Shown in pieces: positions 18,201-25,533 of a stretch of DNA of 64,000 nucleotides; position 1 is the first letter of the stretch; each line of letters begins with the position of its first letter. This DNA comes from an uncultured Bacteroidota bacterium (GTDB lineage: Bacteria; Bacteroidota; Bacteroidia; Flavobacteriales; Flavobacteriaceae): positions 1 to 64,000 of the forward strand of contig CACMVZ010000003.1 in assembly GCA_902617285.1 (NCBI GenBank), read 5' to 3'. Both the position numbers and the translations under genes were made by a program. The notes beneath the pieces were generated by a model. The model did no database searches. It was given only the letters and a program-made list of their open reading frames with translations, and was not told the DNA's origin.

Positions 18201-19403
18201 ATGAAAAAACTACCTGTAACTGTATTAAGTGGATTTTTGGGGGCTGGAAAAACAACATTATTAAATCACATTTTACACAATAAGGAAGGCATTAAAGCTG
18301 CTGTTATTGTTAATGACATGAGCGAGGTAAATGTAGACGCAAATTTAGTAGAGAGTGAAAACACTCTTTCTAGAACTGAAGAAAAGCTTGTAGAAATGAG
18401 TAATGGTTGTATATGTTGCACACTCCGTGAAGACTTAATGATTGAGGTTGAAAAATTAGCTAAAGCCCAAAAATTTGACTACTTAATTATAGAAAGCACT
18501 GGAATTTCCGAACCAATTCCTGTGGCTCAAACGTTTAGTTTTGAAAGTGAGGACGGGACTATTGACTTAAGTAAATTTAGTTATGTTGATACTATGGTAA
18601 CAGTGGTAGATTCTTTTAATTTTATTAAAGATTTTTCTAGTCCAGAATATCTTACTGACAGAAATCTAACTGATATTGAAAATGATGAAAGAACTATTGT
18701 CAATTTACTAACAGACCAAATCGAGTTTGCCAATGTTATTCTTCTAAATAAAACTGATTTGGTTTCAGAGTCTGAGCTTAGAAACCTTTACGACATTATA
18801 AATAAGTTGAATCCTGAGGCCAGAATTATTCCAAGTAATCATTCTAAAGTTGACATCAAAAATGTAATTAATACTGGAATGTTTGATTTTGAAAAAGCTG
18901 AGGCTTCAGCAGGCTGGATCAAAGAGCTTGAGAATGAACATATTCCTGAAACTGAAGAATATGGAATTGGTTCATTTGTGTACAGAAGAAAAATTCCTTT
19001 TCATCACGATCGTTTTCTTGATTTTGTACAAAACAATTTTCCTGAAAATATTTTAAGAAGTAAAGGATTGTTTTGGATTGGCTCTAGACCAGATCAAGCT
19101 TTAATCTGGAGTTCAGCTGGTGGATCAGTTAAAACAGATCCTGCTGGTGTCTGGTGGGCATCAATGCCTTTTTCAGAAAGAATTAATTATGCAAACTTTG
19201 TAAACAACCAAGATCAAATCGAATCAGATTGGGATACAAATTTTGGAGATAGAAAAATAGAACTTGTGTTTATTGGTCAACAGCTTGATGTTTTAAAAAT
19301 TACGAAGCAATTAGATTCGTGTTTACTTAACGAGGCTGAGCAAATCCTTTTCAAGGATAATAAATTTCCTTTGACTGATAATTGGCCTATAGTTACTAAT
19401 TAA
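18201..19403 (+). CDS. COG0523 (CobW/ZNG1-like) metal-chaperone GTPase
   Basis: A 400-residue G3E-family GTPase. The Walker A motif GFLGAGKTT is at residues 11-19, the metal-binding CICC at 70-73, NKTD gives guanine specificity near 187, and the CobW C-terminal domain runs from about 270. COG0523 proteins deliver zinc or cobalt to client enzymes, often under metal shortage. ATG at 18201 is chosen because it gives the standard MKKLPVTVLSGFLG start; an upstream TTG would add 14 hydrophobic residues. It is cargo of the tRNA-linked element and is flanked by 26-bp inverted repeats. Those might be operators, but no known Zur site is recognised. Confidence 0.88.
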   Translation: MKKLPVTVLSGFLGAGKTTLLNHILHNKEGIKAAVIVNDMSEVNVDANLVESENTLSRTEEKLVEMSNGCICCTLREDLMIEVEKLAKAQKFDYLIIESTGISEPIPVAQTFSFESEDGTIDLSKFSYVDTMVTVVDSFNFIKDFSSPEYLTDRNLTDIENDERTIVNLLTDQIEFANVILLNKTDLVSESELRNLYDIINKLNPEARIIPSNHSKVDIKNVINTGMFDFEKAEASAGWIKELENEHIPETEEYGIGSFVYRRKIPFHHDRFLDFVQNNFPENILRSKGLFWIGSRPDQALIWSSAGGSVKTDPAGVWWASMPFSERINYANFVNNQDQIESDWDTNFGDRKIELVFIGQQLDVLKITKQLDSCLLNEAEQILFKDNKFPLTDNWPIVTN

Positions 19404-19404
19404 A

Positions 19405-19430
19405 AAAGTGTATCTGCTTTTACACTTTCT
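19405..19430. repeat. 26-bp inverted repeat, right copy
   Basis: Perfect reverse complement of 18057-18082. It starts two bases after the GTPase stop and ends nine bases before the VanX-like start. It could therefore serve as a hairpin at the end of one message or as an operator of the next. No T-run follows, so an ordinary intrinsic terminator is less likely. Confidence 0.8.
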
Positions 19431-19439
19431 CAAACTAAA

Positions 19440-20108
19440 ATGAAAAAATTCATACTGTTCTTGTTTTTTTTATTTCTTAACGGTTGTAATTCATCAAATA
19501 TTCCACCTGGTTTTTCAAAAATTGAAAGTATTGAACCTCCAATTCTTCTAGACATAAGGTATTCAGGCTCAGACAATTTTTTAGGACGAACTGTTGTTGG
19601 ATACGAAAATCCAAAAAATGTGTTAACCAATGAGACCATAAAAGCTTTAACAAAAATTCAAAAAATTCTTTCAAAAAATGGTTTAGGACTTAAACTCTTT
19701 GACGGATATAGGCCTCAAAAATCTGTAAATAACTTTGTTGAATGGTCAAAAGAAATAAGCGATACTTTAACCAAAGAAAAGTATTATCCAGATGAAAAAA
19801 AGGATAGCCTTTTCTTTAAAGGCTATGTTGCTGAAAAATCAGGACACAGTAGAGGGAGTACGGTTGATGTTACTCTAGTTTACACTGATAGTATTAATTA
19901 TGGTAAAGAACTTGATATGGGAAGTGGATGGGATTTTTTTGGAAATAAATCATGGATTGATTACGACTCAATTACAGATTTACAAAAAAATAATCGTAAC
20001 TATTTGCAAGCGATAATGAATCAAAATGGTTTTAAATCATATTCAAAAGAATGGTGGCATTTTACTCTAATTAATGAGCCATATCCTCATACTTATTTTG
20101 ATTTTTAA
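19440..20108 (+). CDS. VanX/DdpX-like D-Ala-D-Ala dipeptidase, lipoprotein
   Basis: A 222-residue peptidase M15D protein. The lipoprotein signal ends in LNGC with Cys16. FDGYRP at 88-92 has the conserved Arg. SGHSRGSTVDVT gives zinc ligands His136 and Asp143, and KEWWHF gives catalytic Glu204 and zinc ligand His207, so the active site is complete. Such enzymes hydrolyse D-alanyl-D-alanine, either for glycopeptide resistance (VanX) or for peptidoglycan recycling. A membrane-anchored periplasmic form without vanH or vanA neighbours favours cell-wall recycling or nutrition. It is cargo of element 1. Confidence 0.88.
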   Translation: MKKFILFLFFLFLNGCNSSNIPPGFSKIESIEPPILLDIRYSGSDNFLGRTVVGYENPKNVLTNETIKALTKIQKILSKNGLGLKLFDGYRPQKSVNNFVEWSKEISDTLTKEKYYPDEKKDSLFFKGYVAEKSGHSRGSTVDVTLVYTDSINYGKELDMGSGWDFFGNKSWIDYDSITDLQKNNRNYLQAIMNQNGFKSYSKEWWHFTLINEPYPHTYFDF

Positions 20109-20202
20109 AATATATATGTGTAACATAAGATTTCAATAAATTAACTTTATAAAAATGAAAAAACTAATGTTCTTATTTTAAACCACAAAAAAATACCTCA
20201 AC

Positions 20203-20224
20203 TTGTCACTCTATTTGTCACTCT
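20203..20224. repeat. Two TTGTCACTCT direct repeats, 12 bp apart
   Basis: TTGTCACTCT occurs at 20203-20212 and 20215-20224 near the right end of element 1, 65 bp from the tRNA remnant at 20289. Element 2 has two different direct repeats at the same 12-bp spacing in the equivalent position (20869 and 20881), so the layout is shared while the motif differs. Confidence 0.75.
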
Positions 20225-20247
20225 TTTGTAAATGAGAAGAAAAAAAG

Positions 20248-20282
20248 AACCCTAACTTTCTCTTTTACATGGAGTTAGGGTT
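20248..20282 (-). terminator. Terminator hairpin between the two elements
   Basis: A 10-bp stem, AACCCTAACT (20248-20257) with AGTTAGGGTT (20273-20282), reads out on the minus strand into an A/T-rich tail with T-runs. It lies directly next to the tRNA remnant at 20289, as do the hairpins at 17914 and 20909. Its sequence differs from theirs, so it arrived with an element rather than by simple duplication. Confidence 0.75.
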
Positions 20283-20288
20283 TCTCTT

Positions 20289-20303
20289 GGGTGGTCCCAC
20301 CTG
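20289..20303 (-). repeat. 15-bp tRNA-Met 3'-end remnant (inner attachment site)
   Basis: GGGTGGTCCCACCTG is identical to 20942-20956, the acceptor end of the intact tRNA-Met. Identity ends at both sides. It marks the junction between element 1 and element 2 and suggests the minimum attachment core is about 15 bp. Confidence 0.8.
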
Positions 20304-20358
20304 TCCTCAAAGGGGGGCTGTATATATACTGATAATTAACAAGTTAACTTATATAGGT

Positions 20359-20397
20359 GGTTCGGTATCCGAACCATTGTGGTTAGTGTTCCGAACC
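20359..20397. repeat. Phased GGTTCGG/CCGAACC half-sites, 22-bp period
   Basis: GGTTCGG (20359) and CCGAACC (20369) form a palindrome with a three-base spacer. GGTT (20381) and CCGAACC (20391) repeat it 22 bp on, giving four half-sites about 10-12 bp apart. Further partial copies occur at 20432-20452, overlapping the end of the membrane-protein gene. Elsewhere in 20304-20434 nothing is recognised. Confidence 0.75.
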
Positions 20398-20434
20398 TTC
20401 TCAAAAATCAAGATGTTTTGACTACAACCTCGGT

Positions 20435-20833
20435 TCAGGTTCTTTTAGAACCATTGTTTTGAATTGTTATATGTAGAAAATAAAAAACTATTCCCCCAAT
20501 AATTGTCCATACAATATCATTCCAATCAAAAACTCCTCTTCCCGGAGTATAAATTGTTATGAATTCATTTCCAATTAGACCAATCATAGAAATGATTATT
20601 GACCACTTTAATCTATTTCTGTAAATAGATGTATTAGGTTTAAAAATTTCTGGAATGGTTACATAAAACATACTTGGAAGACCAATACCTGGAAGGAAGT
20701 TGGGAATTACTCCAAGAAAATAAATTATAAGGTCACTTCCTCCTTCATAATTTGGTCTGATGTAATCTTGAACCAATCCGAATGTTAAAAATGTAACTCC
20801 AAAAACTATATAATAAAAATATTTTCTGTTCAT
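20435..20833 (-). CDS. Small membrane protein, weakly VanZ-like
   Basis: A 132-residue protein with about four hydrophobic segments (roughly residues 5-22, 35-58, 72-92 and 105-125). The segment GNEFITIYTPGRGVFDWNDIVWTIIGG recalls the VanZ-family pattern of Glu, Arg and Asp residues ahead of a final helix, but this is a weak resemblance and I cannot assign a function. ATG at 20833 is preferred to a TTG one codon upstream. It is the only gene of cargo element 2, and its 3' end overlaps copies of the element's repeat motif. Confidence 0.6.
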   Translation of the reverse strand: MNRKYFYYIVFGVTFLTFGLVQDYIRPNYEGGSDLIIYFLGVIPNFLPGIGLPSMFYVTIPEIFKPNTSIYRNRLKWSIIISMIGLIGNEFITIYTPGRGVFDWNDIVWTIIGGIVFYFLHITIQNNGSKRT

Positions 20834-20868
20834 CAACTTTCAAAAATAATTAATTTGGTTTGGATTTA

Positions 20869-20888
20869 GGTTCGGAAAAAGGTTCGGA
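20869..20888. repeat. Two GGTTCGGA direct repeats, 12 bp apart
   Basis: GGTTCGGA occurs at 20869-20876 and 20881-20888, the same core motif as in the left-end array of element 2 at 20359. The pair lies 54 bp from the tRNA acceptor end. Confidence 0.8.
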
Positions 20889-20908
20889 CAAAAAAATCAA
20901 AAAAACAA

Positions 20909-20939
20909 AAACCCTCATAGTCAAGGACTTAGAGGGTTT
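20909..20939 (-). terminator. Terminator of tRNA-Met
   Basis: An 8-bp stem, AAACCCTC (20909-20916) with GAGGGTTT (20932-20939), lies just downstream of the tRNA on the minus strand and is followed by T-rich sequence. It stops tRNA-Met transcription before the element cargo. Confidence 0.8.
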
Positions 20940-20944
20940 AAGGG

Positions 20945-21018
20945 TGGTCCCACCTGGACTCGAACCAGGGACCAAATGATTATGAGTCATCTACTCTAAC
21001 CAACTGAGCTATAGGACC
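20945..21018 (-). tRNA. tRNA-Met (anticodon CAT)
   Basis: A complete 74-base cloverleaf. The acceptor stem GGTCCTA pairs with TGGGACC, the discriminator is A, the anticodon loop CTCATAA gives CAT, and the T arm is CCTGG-TTCGAGT-CCAGG. CCA is not encoded. The first acceptor pair is G-C and the anticodon stem lacks the three G-C pairs of initiators, so it is an elongator. A lysidine-modified tRNA-Ile would share the CAT anticodon, but the overall sequence looks like Met. Its 3' end is the integration target of the two cargo elements. Confidence 0.92.
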
Positions 21019-21091
21019 GGTGTTGGCGCAAATATACAATTTCACTATCTTTTTATAAAACATAAATTGAATTTTTGTTTTTTATTTAAAC

Positions 21092-21099
21092 TACTTTTG
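21092..21099 (+). promoter_or_regulatory. Promoter -7 box of rbfA
   Basis: TACTTTTG matches TAnnTTTG and ends four bases before the rbfA ATG at 21104, implying a leaderless or nearly leaderless message. Confidence 0.6.
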
Positions 21100-21103
21100 A
21101 CAA

Positions 21104-21463
21104 ATGGAAAGTCAGAGACAGAAAAAGATCTCTTCTTTAATACAAAAAGAACTTGCTGGGTTAATTAACGAGGACCTTAGAAGGGGTGGTATCAAAAATC
21201 TTATCATCTCTGTAACCAAAACTCGCGTTTCTCCTGATCTTTCTTTGTGTAAGGTTTATTTGAGTATTTTTCCAAGTGATAATTCTGTTGCTCAAATTGC
21301 TTTGTTGCAAAAAAATTCTACCAAAATAAAATATGATCTTTCTAGTTTGTTAAAGAAGCACTTACGAAAAGTTCCTGAGCTTGCATTTTTCCTTGACGAC
21401 TCTCTTGACTATATCGATTCAGTTGAAGACTCTATTAACAACCCTGACAATCCTATAAAATAA
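21104..21463 (+). CDS. rbfA: Ribosome-binding factor A
   Basis: A 119-residue KH-like protein that matures the 30S subunit by acting on helix 1 of 16S rRNA. The N-terminus SQRQKKISSLIQKELAGLI and the central ISVTKTRVSPDLSLCKVYLSIFP are characteristic, followed by LRKVPELAFFLDDSLDYID. Length is normal. The ATG lies only four bases from a promoter box. An ABC transporter permease starts two bases after its stop, and the two genes are probably one operon. Confidence 0.93.
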   Translation: MESQRQKKISSLIQKELAGLINEDLRRGGIKNLIISVTKTRVSPDLSLCKVYLSIFPSDNSVAQIALLQKNSTKIKYDLSSLLKKHLRKVPELAFFLDDSLDYIDSVEDSINNPDNPIK

Positions 21464-21464
21464 A

Positions 21465-22658
21465 ATGTTTAAGTCTTACATATATAAAATTGCTTTTCGT
21501 TATTTTTTTTCAATGGATTCTAAAACAATTGTAAATAGAATTAATGGTTTTGCTTTTTTAATGATTGTTGCTGCTGCATGTGTTTTGTTAATTGTCCTGA
21601 GCGCTTTTGAAGGTCTTAAAGATTTTGGTCTTTTTTACACCAGTTCTTTTGATCCAGATTATAAAGTGGTGCCTAAAAAAGGTAAATATCTTGTTTTAAG
21701 TCAAGAGACTCTTGACAAAATTAGAGGACTCGATGGTGTTATAGGTGCTTCTGAAGTAATTGAAGAAAAGGTGGTTTTTTCAAATGAGCTTAATTCTGGT
21801 GCTACTTTACTAAAAGGTGTTTTTTCTAACTATCATCTTACACCTGCGCTTGATTCTCTTTCTCTTGTTGGTGTTTTTTCTCCAGAAAAGAAAAACACAA
21901 TTTATATTGGTGCAGATTTAGCCTCTTCTCTAGAAGTTGTTCTTAGCAAAGAGTTTTCTCTTCTTGCTACCGCTCCTAAAAGTAACACCAATAGCCTTTT
22001 TGGTTTCTCTCCTTTTTCGTCTATGCAGTTTGATATTGAAGGGATATATCAAATAAGCAGCGATATAGAGAAAAAATATGCGTTTACCTCAATGGCGTCC
22101 ATGGCTAGTTTAACTGGAGCTCAAGAAAATACTTTTACGTCTGTTGATATTTTTTCCAACAAGTCGCTTACTGATAACGACGTTAAAACTTTTATCACGG
22201 ATGAGCTTGGCGATAAAGCGGAAGTGTTGACAAAACAAGATTTGAACCCTGCTTTATATAAGATGCTGAACACTGAAAATTTTGCCGTATATCTTATTTT
22301 TTCTCTAGTTGCATTGGTCGCTATGTTTAACCTTGTTGGCTCTCTAACAATTATGATTGTTGAGAAAAGGCGTGATTTAAGGATTCTTAAATCTCTTGGA
22401 GGAGAAAAAAATGATATTAATCACGTGTTCTTTTTATTAGGCATGGTAACATCTTTTTTTGGAGGGGTTGTCGGTGTTCTTTTAGCGTGGTTGGTTATAG
22501 TTTTTCAAAACTCTTATTCTTTAGTTTTAGTTCCTGGAACATCCATACCATATCCTATTTCATTTACTCTTTCTAACGTCTTAATTGTTTTAATCACAAT
22601 TATTGCTTTGGGTGTGATTACTTCCTTGTGGTCTACAATTGGTTTAAAAGAGGACTAA
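21465..22658 (+). CDS. LolC/E-type ABC transporter permease
   Basis: A 397-residue FtsX-like permease. One helix lies near the N-terminus (about 28-50), followed by a large periplasmic MacB-type domain (about 60-255) and three helices after residue 268, including the FtsX signature region IMIVEKRRDLRILKSLGGEKNDI. Lipoprotein-releasing permeases LolC/E have this architecture. No ATPase gene is adjacent, so the LolD partner must be encoded elsewhere. It is two bases behind rbfA, and its stop overlaps the dusB stop on the other strand by four bases. Confidence 0.85.
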   Translation: MFKSYIYKIAFRYFFSMDSKTIVNRINGFAFLMIVAAACVLLIVLSAFEGLKDFGLFYTSSFDPDYKVVPKKGKYLVLSQETLDKIRGLDGVIGASEVIEEKVVFSNELNSGATLLKGVFSNYHLTPALDSLSLVGVFSPEKKNTIYIGADLASSLEVVLSKEFSLLATAPKSNTNSLFGFSPFSSMQFDIEGIYQISSDIEKKYAFTSMASMASLTGAQENTFTSVDIFSNKSLTDNDVKTFITDELGDKAEVLTKQDLNPALYKMLNTENFAVYLIFSLVALVAMFNLVGSLTIMIVEKRRDLRILKSLGGEKNDINHVFFLLGMVTSFFGGVVGVLLAWLVIVFQNSYSLVLVPGTSIPYPISFTLSNVLIVLITIIALGVITSLWSTIGLKED

Positions 22659-23647
22659 ACCAGTTCCTTTTGGGAGAAAGTATGGATTATTTCATCAAGC
22701 TCATGAAAGATTTTGATTGGATCTTTTTCATTTAGTATCCTGCTTTTTGTTTCTTTAAAGTTTGCAACTCCTTTAAAGTAATTACCATAGTGTCTTCTAG
22801 TTTCTAGAACCCCCAAGACCTCGCCTTTCCACTTCACCGCCATCTCTAAATGTCTTTTTGCCATTCTTGCTTTGTCTGATATTCCTGGTTCTTCTTTTTT
22901 ATTACCTGTGCTTAGATAGTGTTTTACTTGGTCAAAAAACCATGGATTTCCTATGGACGCTCTTCCAATCATAGCCCCATCTAGCCCAAAGTCATCTCTC
23001 ATTTCTTTAGCCTTCTCAGGTGAGTTTACATCACCATTCCCGAAAACAGGTATATGCATTCTTGGATTATTTTTTATTGCAGCTATTTGGGTCCAGTCAG
23101 CGTCGCCTTTATACATTTGTGCTCTTGTTCTTCCATGAATAGAAATTGCTTTTATACCCACATCCTGAAGTCTTTCTGCTACTTCTACTATTTTAATAGA
23201 TTTTTCATCCCATCCCAGTCTGGTTTTTACAGTAACGGGAAGGCTTGTTCTTTTTACTATTTCTTCTGTAAGACTAACCATTAACGGAATGTCTTTCAAA
23301 ATTCCTGCTCCTGCACCTTTACATACTACTTTTTTAACAGGACACCCATAATTAATGTCAATAATATCTGGGTTTGTTTTTTCAACTATGTCTACCGCCC
23401 CAAGCATTGAATCAAGGTTTGATCCAAATATTTGAATTCCTACAGGTCTTTCTTTTGTATATATGTCTAGTTTTTTTGTACTCTTTGCTGCGTTTCTAAT
23501 AAGCCCCTCGCTTGATATAAACTCAGTGTATACAACATCTGCCCCTTGCTCTTTACAAAGCGCCCTAAAAGGGGGGTCACTCACATCTTCCATCGGCGCA
23601 AGAAGAAGAGGGAATTTAGGAAGTTCTATGTTTCCTATTTTAATCAT
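22655..23647 (-). CDS. dusB: tRNA-dihydrouridine synthase
   Basis: A 330-residue FMN-dependent Dus enzyme that reduces uridines in tRNA D-loops. LAPMEDVSDPPFRALC is at the N-terminus, INYGCPVKKVVCKGAGAG holds the catalytic Cys of the NxGCP motif, and SIHGRTRAQMY and IGRASIGNPWFF follow. The C-terminal helical RNA-binding part is present. Bacteroidota usually carry DusB-type enzymes, hence the symbol, though the exact Dus subgroup is not proven. Its ATG is four bases from a promoter box on the minus strand. Confidence 0.88.
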   Translation of the reverse strand: MIKIGNIELPKFPLLLAPMEDVSDPPFRALCKEQGADVVYTEFISSEGLIRNAAKSTKKLDIYTKERPVGIQIFGSNLDSMLGAVDIVEKTNPDIIDINYGCPVKKVVCKGAGAGILKDIPLMVSLTEEIVKRTSLPVTVKTRLGWDEKSIKIVEVAERLQDVGIKAISIHGRTRAQMYKGDADWTQIAAIKNNPRMHIPVFGNGDVNSPEKAKEMRDDFGLDGAMIGRASIGNPWFFDQVKHYLSTGNKKEEPGISDKARMAKRHLEMAVKWKGEVLGVLETRRHYGNYFKGVANFKETKSRILNEKDPIKIFHELDEIIHTFSQKELV

Positions 23648-23651
23648 GTGG

Positions 23652-23659
23652 CAAAATTA
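23652..23659 (-). promoter_or_regulatory. Promoter -7 box of dusB
   Basis: On the minus strand this reads TAATTTTG, matching TAnnTTTG, and ends four bases before the dusB ATG. Confidence 0.55.
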
Positions 23660-23710
23660 ACAATTCTTGAATTTATTTAGCTCTGGCAATTAAAGATTAT
23701 ACAAAGTAAG

Positions 23711-23718
23711 TATCTTTG
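23711..23718 (+). promoter_or_regulatory. Promoter -7 box of lepA
   Basis: TATCTTTG matches TAnnTTTG. It physically includes the TTG at 23716, so that codon cannot be in a transcript started from this box. This supports the TTG at 23734 as the lepA start. Confidence 0.65.
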
Positions 23719-23733
23719 TCGAAAACACAGGTA

Positions 23734-25533
23734 TTGTCACAAAACATAAGAAACTTCTGTATTATAGCTCATATTGATCACGGGAAAAGCACTCTCGCTG
23801 ACCGTCTTTTGGATTTTACTGGCTCTGTTACTGATAGAGAAAAACAGGATCAGCTTCTTGATGATATGGACCTTGAAAGAGAAAGAGGTATAACCATAAA
23901 GTCTCATGCTGTTCAAATGGACTATAAGAGAGGTGATGAAAGTTTTATTTTAAACCTTATTGACACTCCTGGTCATGTTGATTTTTCATATGAGGTTTCA
24001 AGGGCGATTGCTGCTTGTGAGGGTGCTTTATTGGTGGTGGATGCTGCCCAAAGTATTCAGGCACAAACTATTTCAAACCTTTATCTGGCTGTTGATAACG
24101 ATTTGGAAATAATTCCTGTTGTAAACAAGATTGACCTTCCGTCAGCAAACACAGAGGTTGTTGTTGATGAAATTGTTTCTCTTATTGGTTGTAAACCCGA
24201 TGAGGTTGTACTTGCTTCTGCAAAAACAGGCGAGGGTGTTGGGGGAATACTTAATGCAATTGTAGAAAGAGTTCCTTTTCCTGGTGGTAATCCTGAAGCT
24301 CCACTACAGGCACTTATTTTTGACTCTGTCTTTAATCCTTATAGAGGAATTGAAACTTATTTTAAGGTTGTAAACGGAAAAATTTCAAAAGGAAACAAAG
24401 TAAAATTTATGTCAACAGGAAAAAGCTATGGTGCCGAAGAGGTTGGTACCCTTAAATTAATCCAAGTGCCAAAGCAAGAGATTTTAACAGGTGATGTTGG
24501 TTATCTTATCACAGGAATAAAAGATGCAAAAGATGTTAAGGTTGGCGACACTATAACGCTAGCTGAGGTTGGTGGTGTTTCAGCTATTGAAGGGTTTGAA
24601 GAAGTAAAACCGATGGTTTTTGCAGGAATTTATCCTGTTGATACAGACGATTATGAAGATTTAAGGTCTAGCATGGAAAAACTTCAGCTTAATGATGCTT
24701 CGCTGGTATTTATGCCTGAGAGTTCTGCTGCCCTGGGTTTTGGTTTTAGGTGTGGTTTTCTTGGCATGCTTCACCTAGAGATTATTCAAGAAAGGCTTCA
24801 GAGAGAATTTAACATGTCTGTTATAACGACAGTTCCAAACGTTTCCTACAACGCCTATGTTAAAAAAGATCCCAACGATGCTATACTTGTTAACAACCCT
24901 TCTGATCTTCCTGATCCTTCTCGTCTTGATAGGGTTGAAGAGCCTTATATTGACGCAACTATTATAACAAAATCAGAGTTTGTTGGTAATGTGTTGACCC
25001 TGTGTATTGAAAAAAGGGGGGAGATAAAAAACCAGCGATACCTAACGCCTGAAAGGGTTGAGTTAAGCTTCAAGCTTCCTTTGGCAGAAATTGTTTTTGA
25101 CTTTTATGATCGCTTAAAATCTGTTTCCAAAGGATATGCCTCTTTTGACTACTCTCCTTCTGGTTTTGTTGCTTCAAAACTTGTTCGTCTTGACATCTTG
25201 TTAAACGGAAAATCTGTTGATGCGCTCTCTTCTCTGATTCATGCAGATAATGCGCAAAGAGTTGGAAGAAAAATGTGTGAAAAACTTAGAGAGTTAATAC
25301 CTAGACAGCAGTTTGATATTCCTGTTCAAGCAGCTATAGGTGCTAAAATTATTTCAAGAGAAACAATAAAGGCTTATAGAAAAGATGTAACAGCAAAGCT
25401 CTACGGTGGTGATGTAACAAGGAAAAGAAAGCTTCTTGAAAAACAAAAAAAGGGAAAGAAAAAAATGAGAATGGTTGGGAGTGTAGAAATTCCCCAACAA
25501 GCATTTATGGCTGTTTTAAAAATTAACGACTAA
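23734..25533 (+). CDS. lepA: Elongation factor 4 (LepA)
   Basis: A ribosomal back-translocase GTPase of 599 residues from the TTG at 23734. The N-terminus becomes [20 protein letters not shown] with the P-loop AHIDHGKST, then DTPGHVDF (G3), NKIDLP (G4) and the LepA-specific C-terminal domain ending in [26 protein letters not shown] at 23716 would add six residues but lies inside the promoter box. The chosen length matches the family norm. The stop overlaps the ATG of the MBL-fold gene (TAATG). Codons are T- and G-rich at third positions, unlike rnr further right. Confidence 0.95.
   Translation: MSQNIRNFCIIAHIDHGKSTLADRLLDFTGSVTDREKQDQLLDDMDLERERGITIKSHAVQMDYKRGDESFILNLIDTPGHVDFSYEVSRAIAACEGALLVVDAAQSIQAQTISNLYLAVDNDLEIIPVVNKIDLPSANTEVVVDEIVSLIGCKPDEVVLASAKTGEGVGGILNAIVERVPFPGGNPEAPLQALIFDSVFNPYRGIETYFKVVNGKISKGNKVKFMSTGKSYGAEEVGTLKLIQVPKQEILTGDVGYLITGIKDAKDVKVGDTITLAEVGGVSAIEGFEEVKPMVFAGIYPVDTDDYEDLRSSMEKLQLNDASLVFMPESSAALGFGFRCGFLGMLHLEIIQERLQREFNMSVITTVPNVSYNAYVKKDPNDAILVNNPSDLPDPSRLDRVEEPYIDATIITKSEFVGNVLTLCIEKRGEIKNQRYLTPERVELSFKLPLAEIVFDFYDRLKSVSKGYASFDYSPSGFVASKLVRLDILLNGKSVDALSSLIHADNAQRVGRKMCEKLRELIPRQQFDIPVQAAIGAKIISRETIKAYRKDVTAKLYGGDVTRKRKLLEKQKKGKKKMRMVGSVEIPQQAFMAVLKIND

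Larger units (their letters stand above)
17937..20303. mobile_element. Cargo element 1 at tRNA-Met (COG0523 GTPase and VanX-like genes)
   Basis: The element is bounded on the left by a 36-bp tRNA-Met 3' remnant and on the right by a 15-bp remnant, each with a terminator hairpin. About 68 bp inside the left core are four GGTACC sites at an 11-bp period. Just inside the right end are two direct repeats 12 bp apart. Its cargo is a metal-chaperone GTPase, bracketed by 26-bp inverted repeats, and a VanX-like lipoprotein. No integrase, transposase or replication gene is present, so movement would need enzymes supplied elsewhere. That it is mobile is inferred from structure alone. Confidence 0.6.
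20289..20967. mobile_element. Cargo element 2 at tRNA-Met (small membrane protein)
   Basis: This element lies between the 15-bp remnant at 20289 and the 3' end of the intact tRNA-Met. It repeats the layout of element 1: a four-half-site array 70 bp inside the left end (20359-20397), one cargo gene, two direct repeats 12 bp apart (20869-20888), then a terminator and the tRNA end. GGTTCGG is used at both ends, as expected for arm-type sites of one recombination protein. At about 0.65 kb it is too small to carry an integrase and would be a passenger or satellite. Mobility is inferred. Confidence 0.6.

Noticed and set aside
20945-21018. Initiator tRNA or lysidine tRNA-Ile instead of elongator tRNA-Met
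   Set aside because: The G-C first acceptor pair and the weak anticodon stem exclude an initiator. tRNA-Ile(CAT) cannot be strictly excluded, but the overall sequence fits Met better.
22421-22445. A third parS (CACGTG core in the permease gene)
   Set aside because: Only the six-base core matches. The flanks do not fit the 16-bp consensus.
23716-23733. TTG at 23716 as the lepA start
   Set aside because: It lies inside the TATCTTTG promoter box and would give six residues beyond the normal LepA N-terminus.
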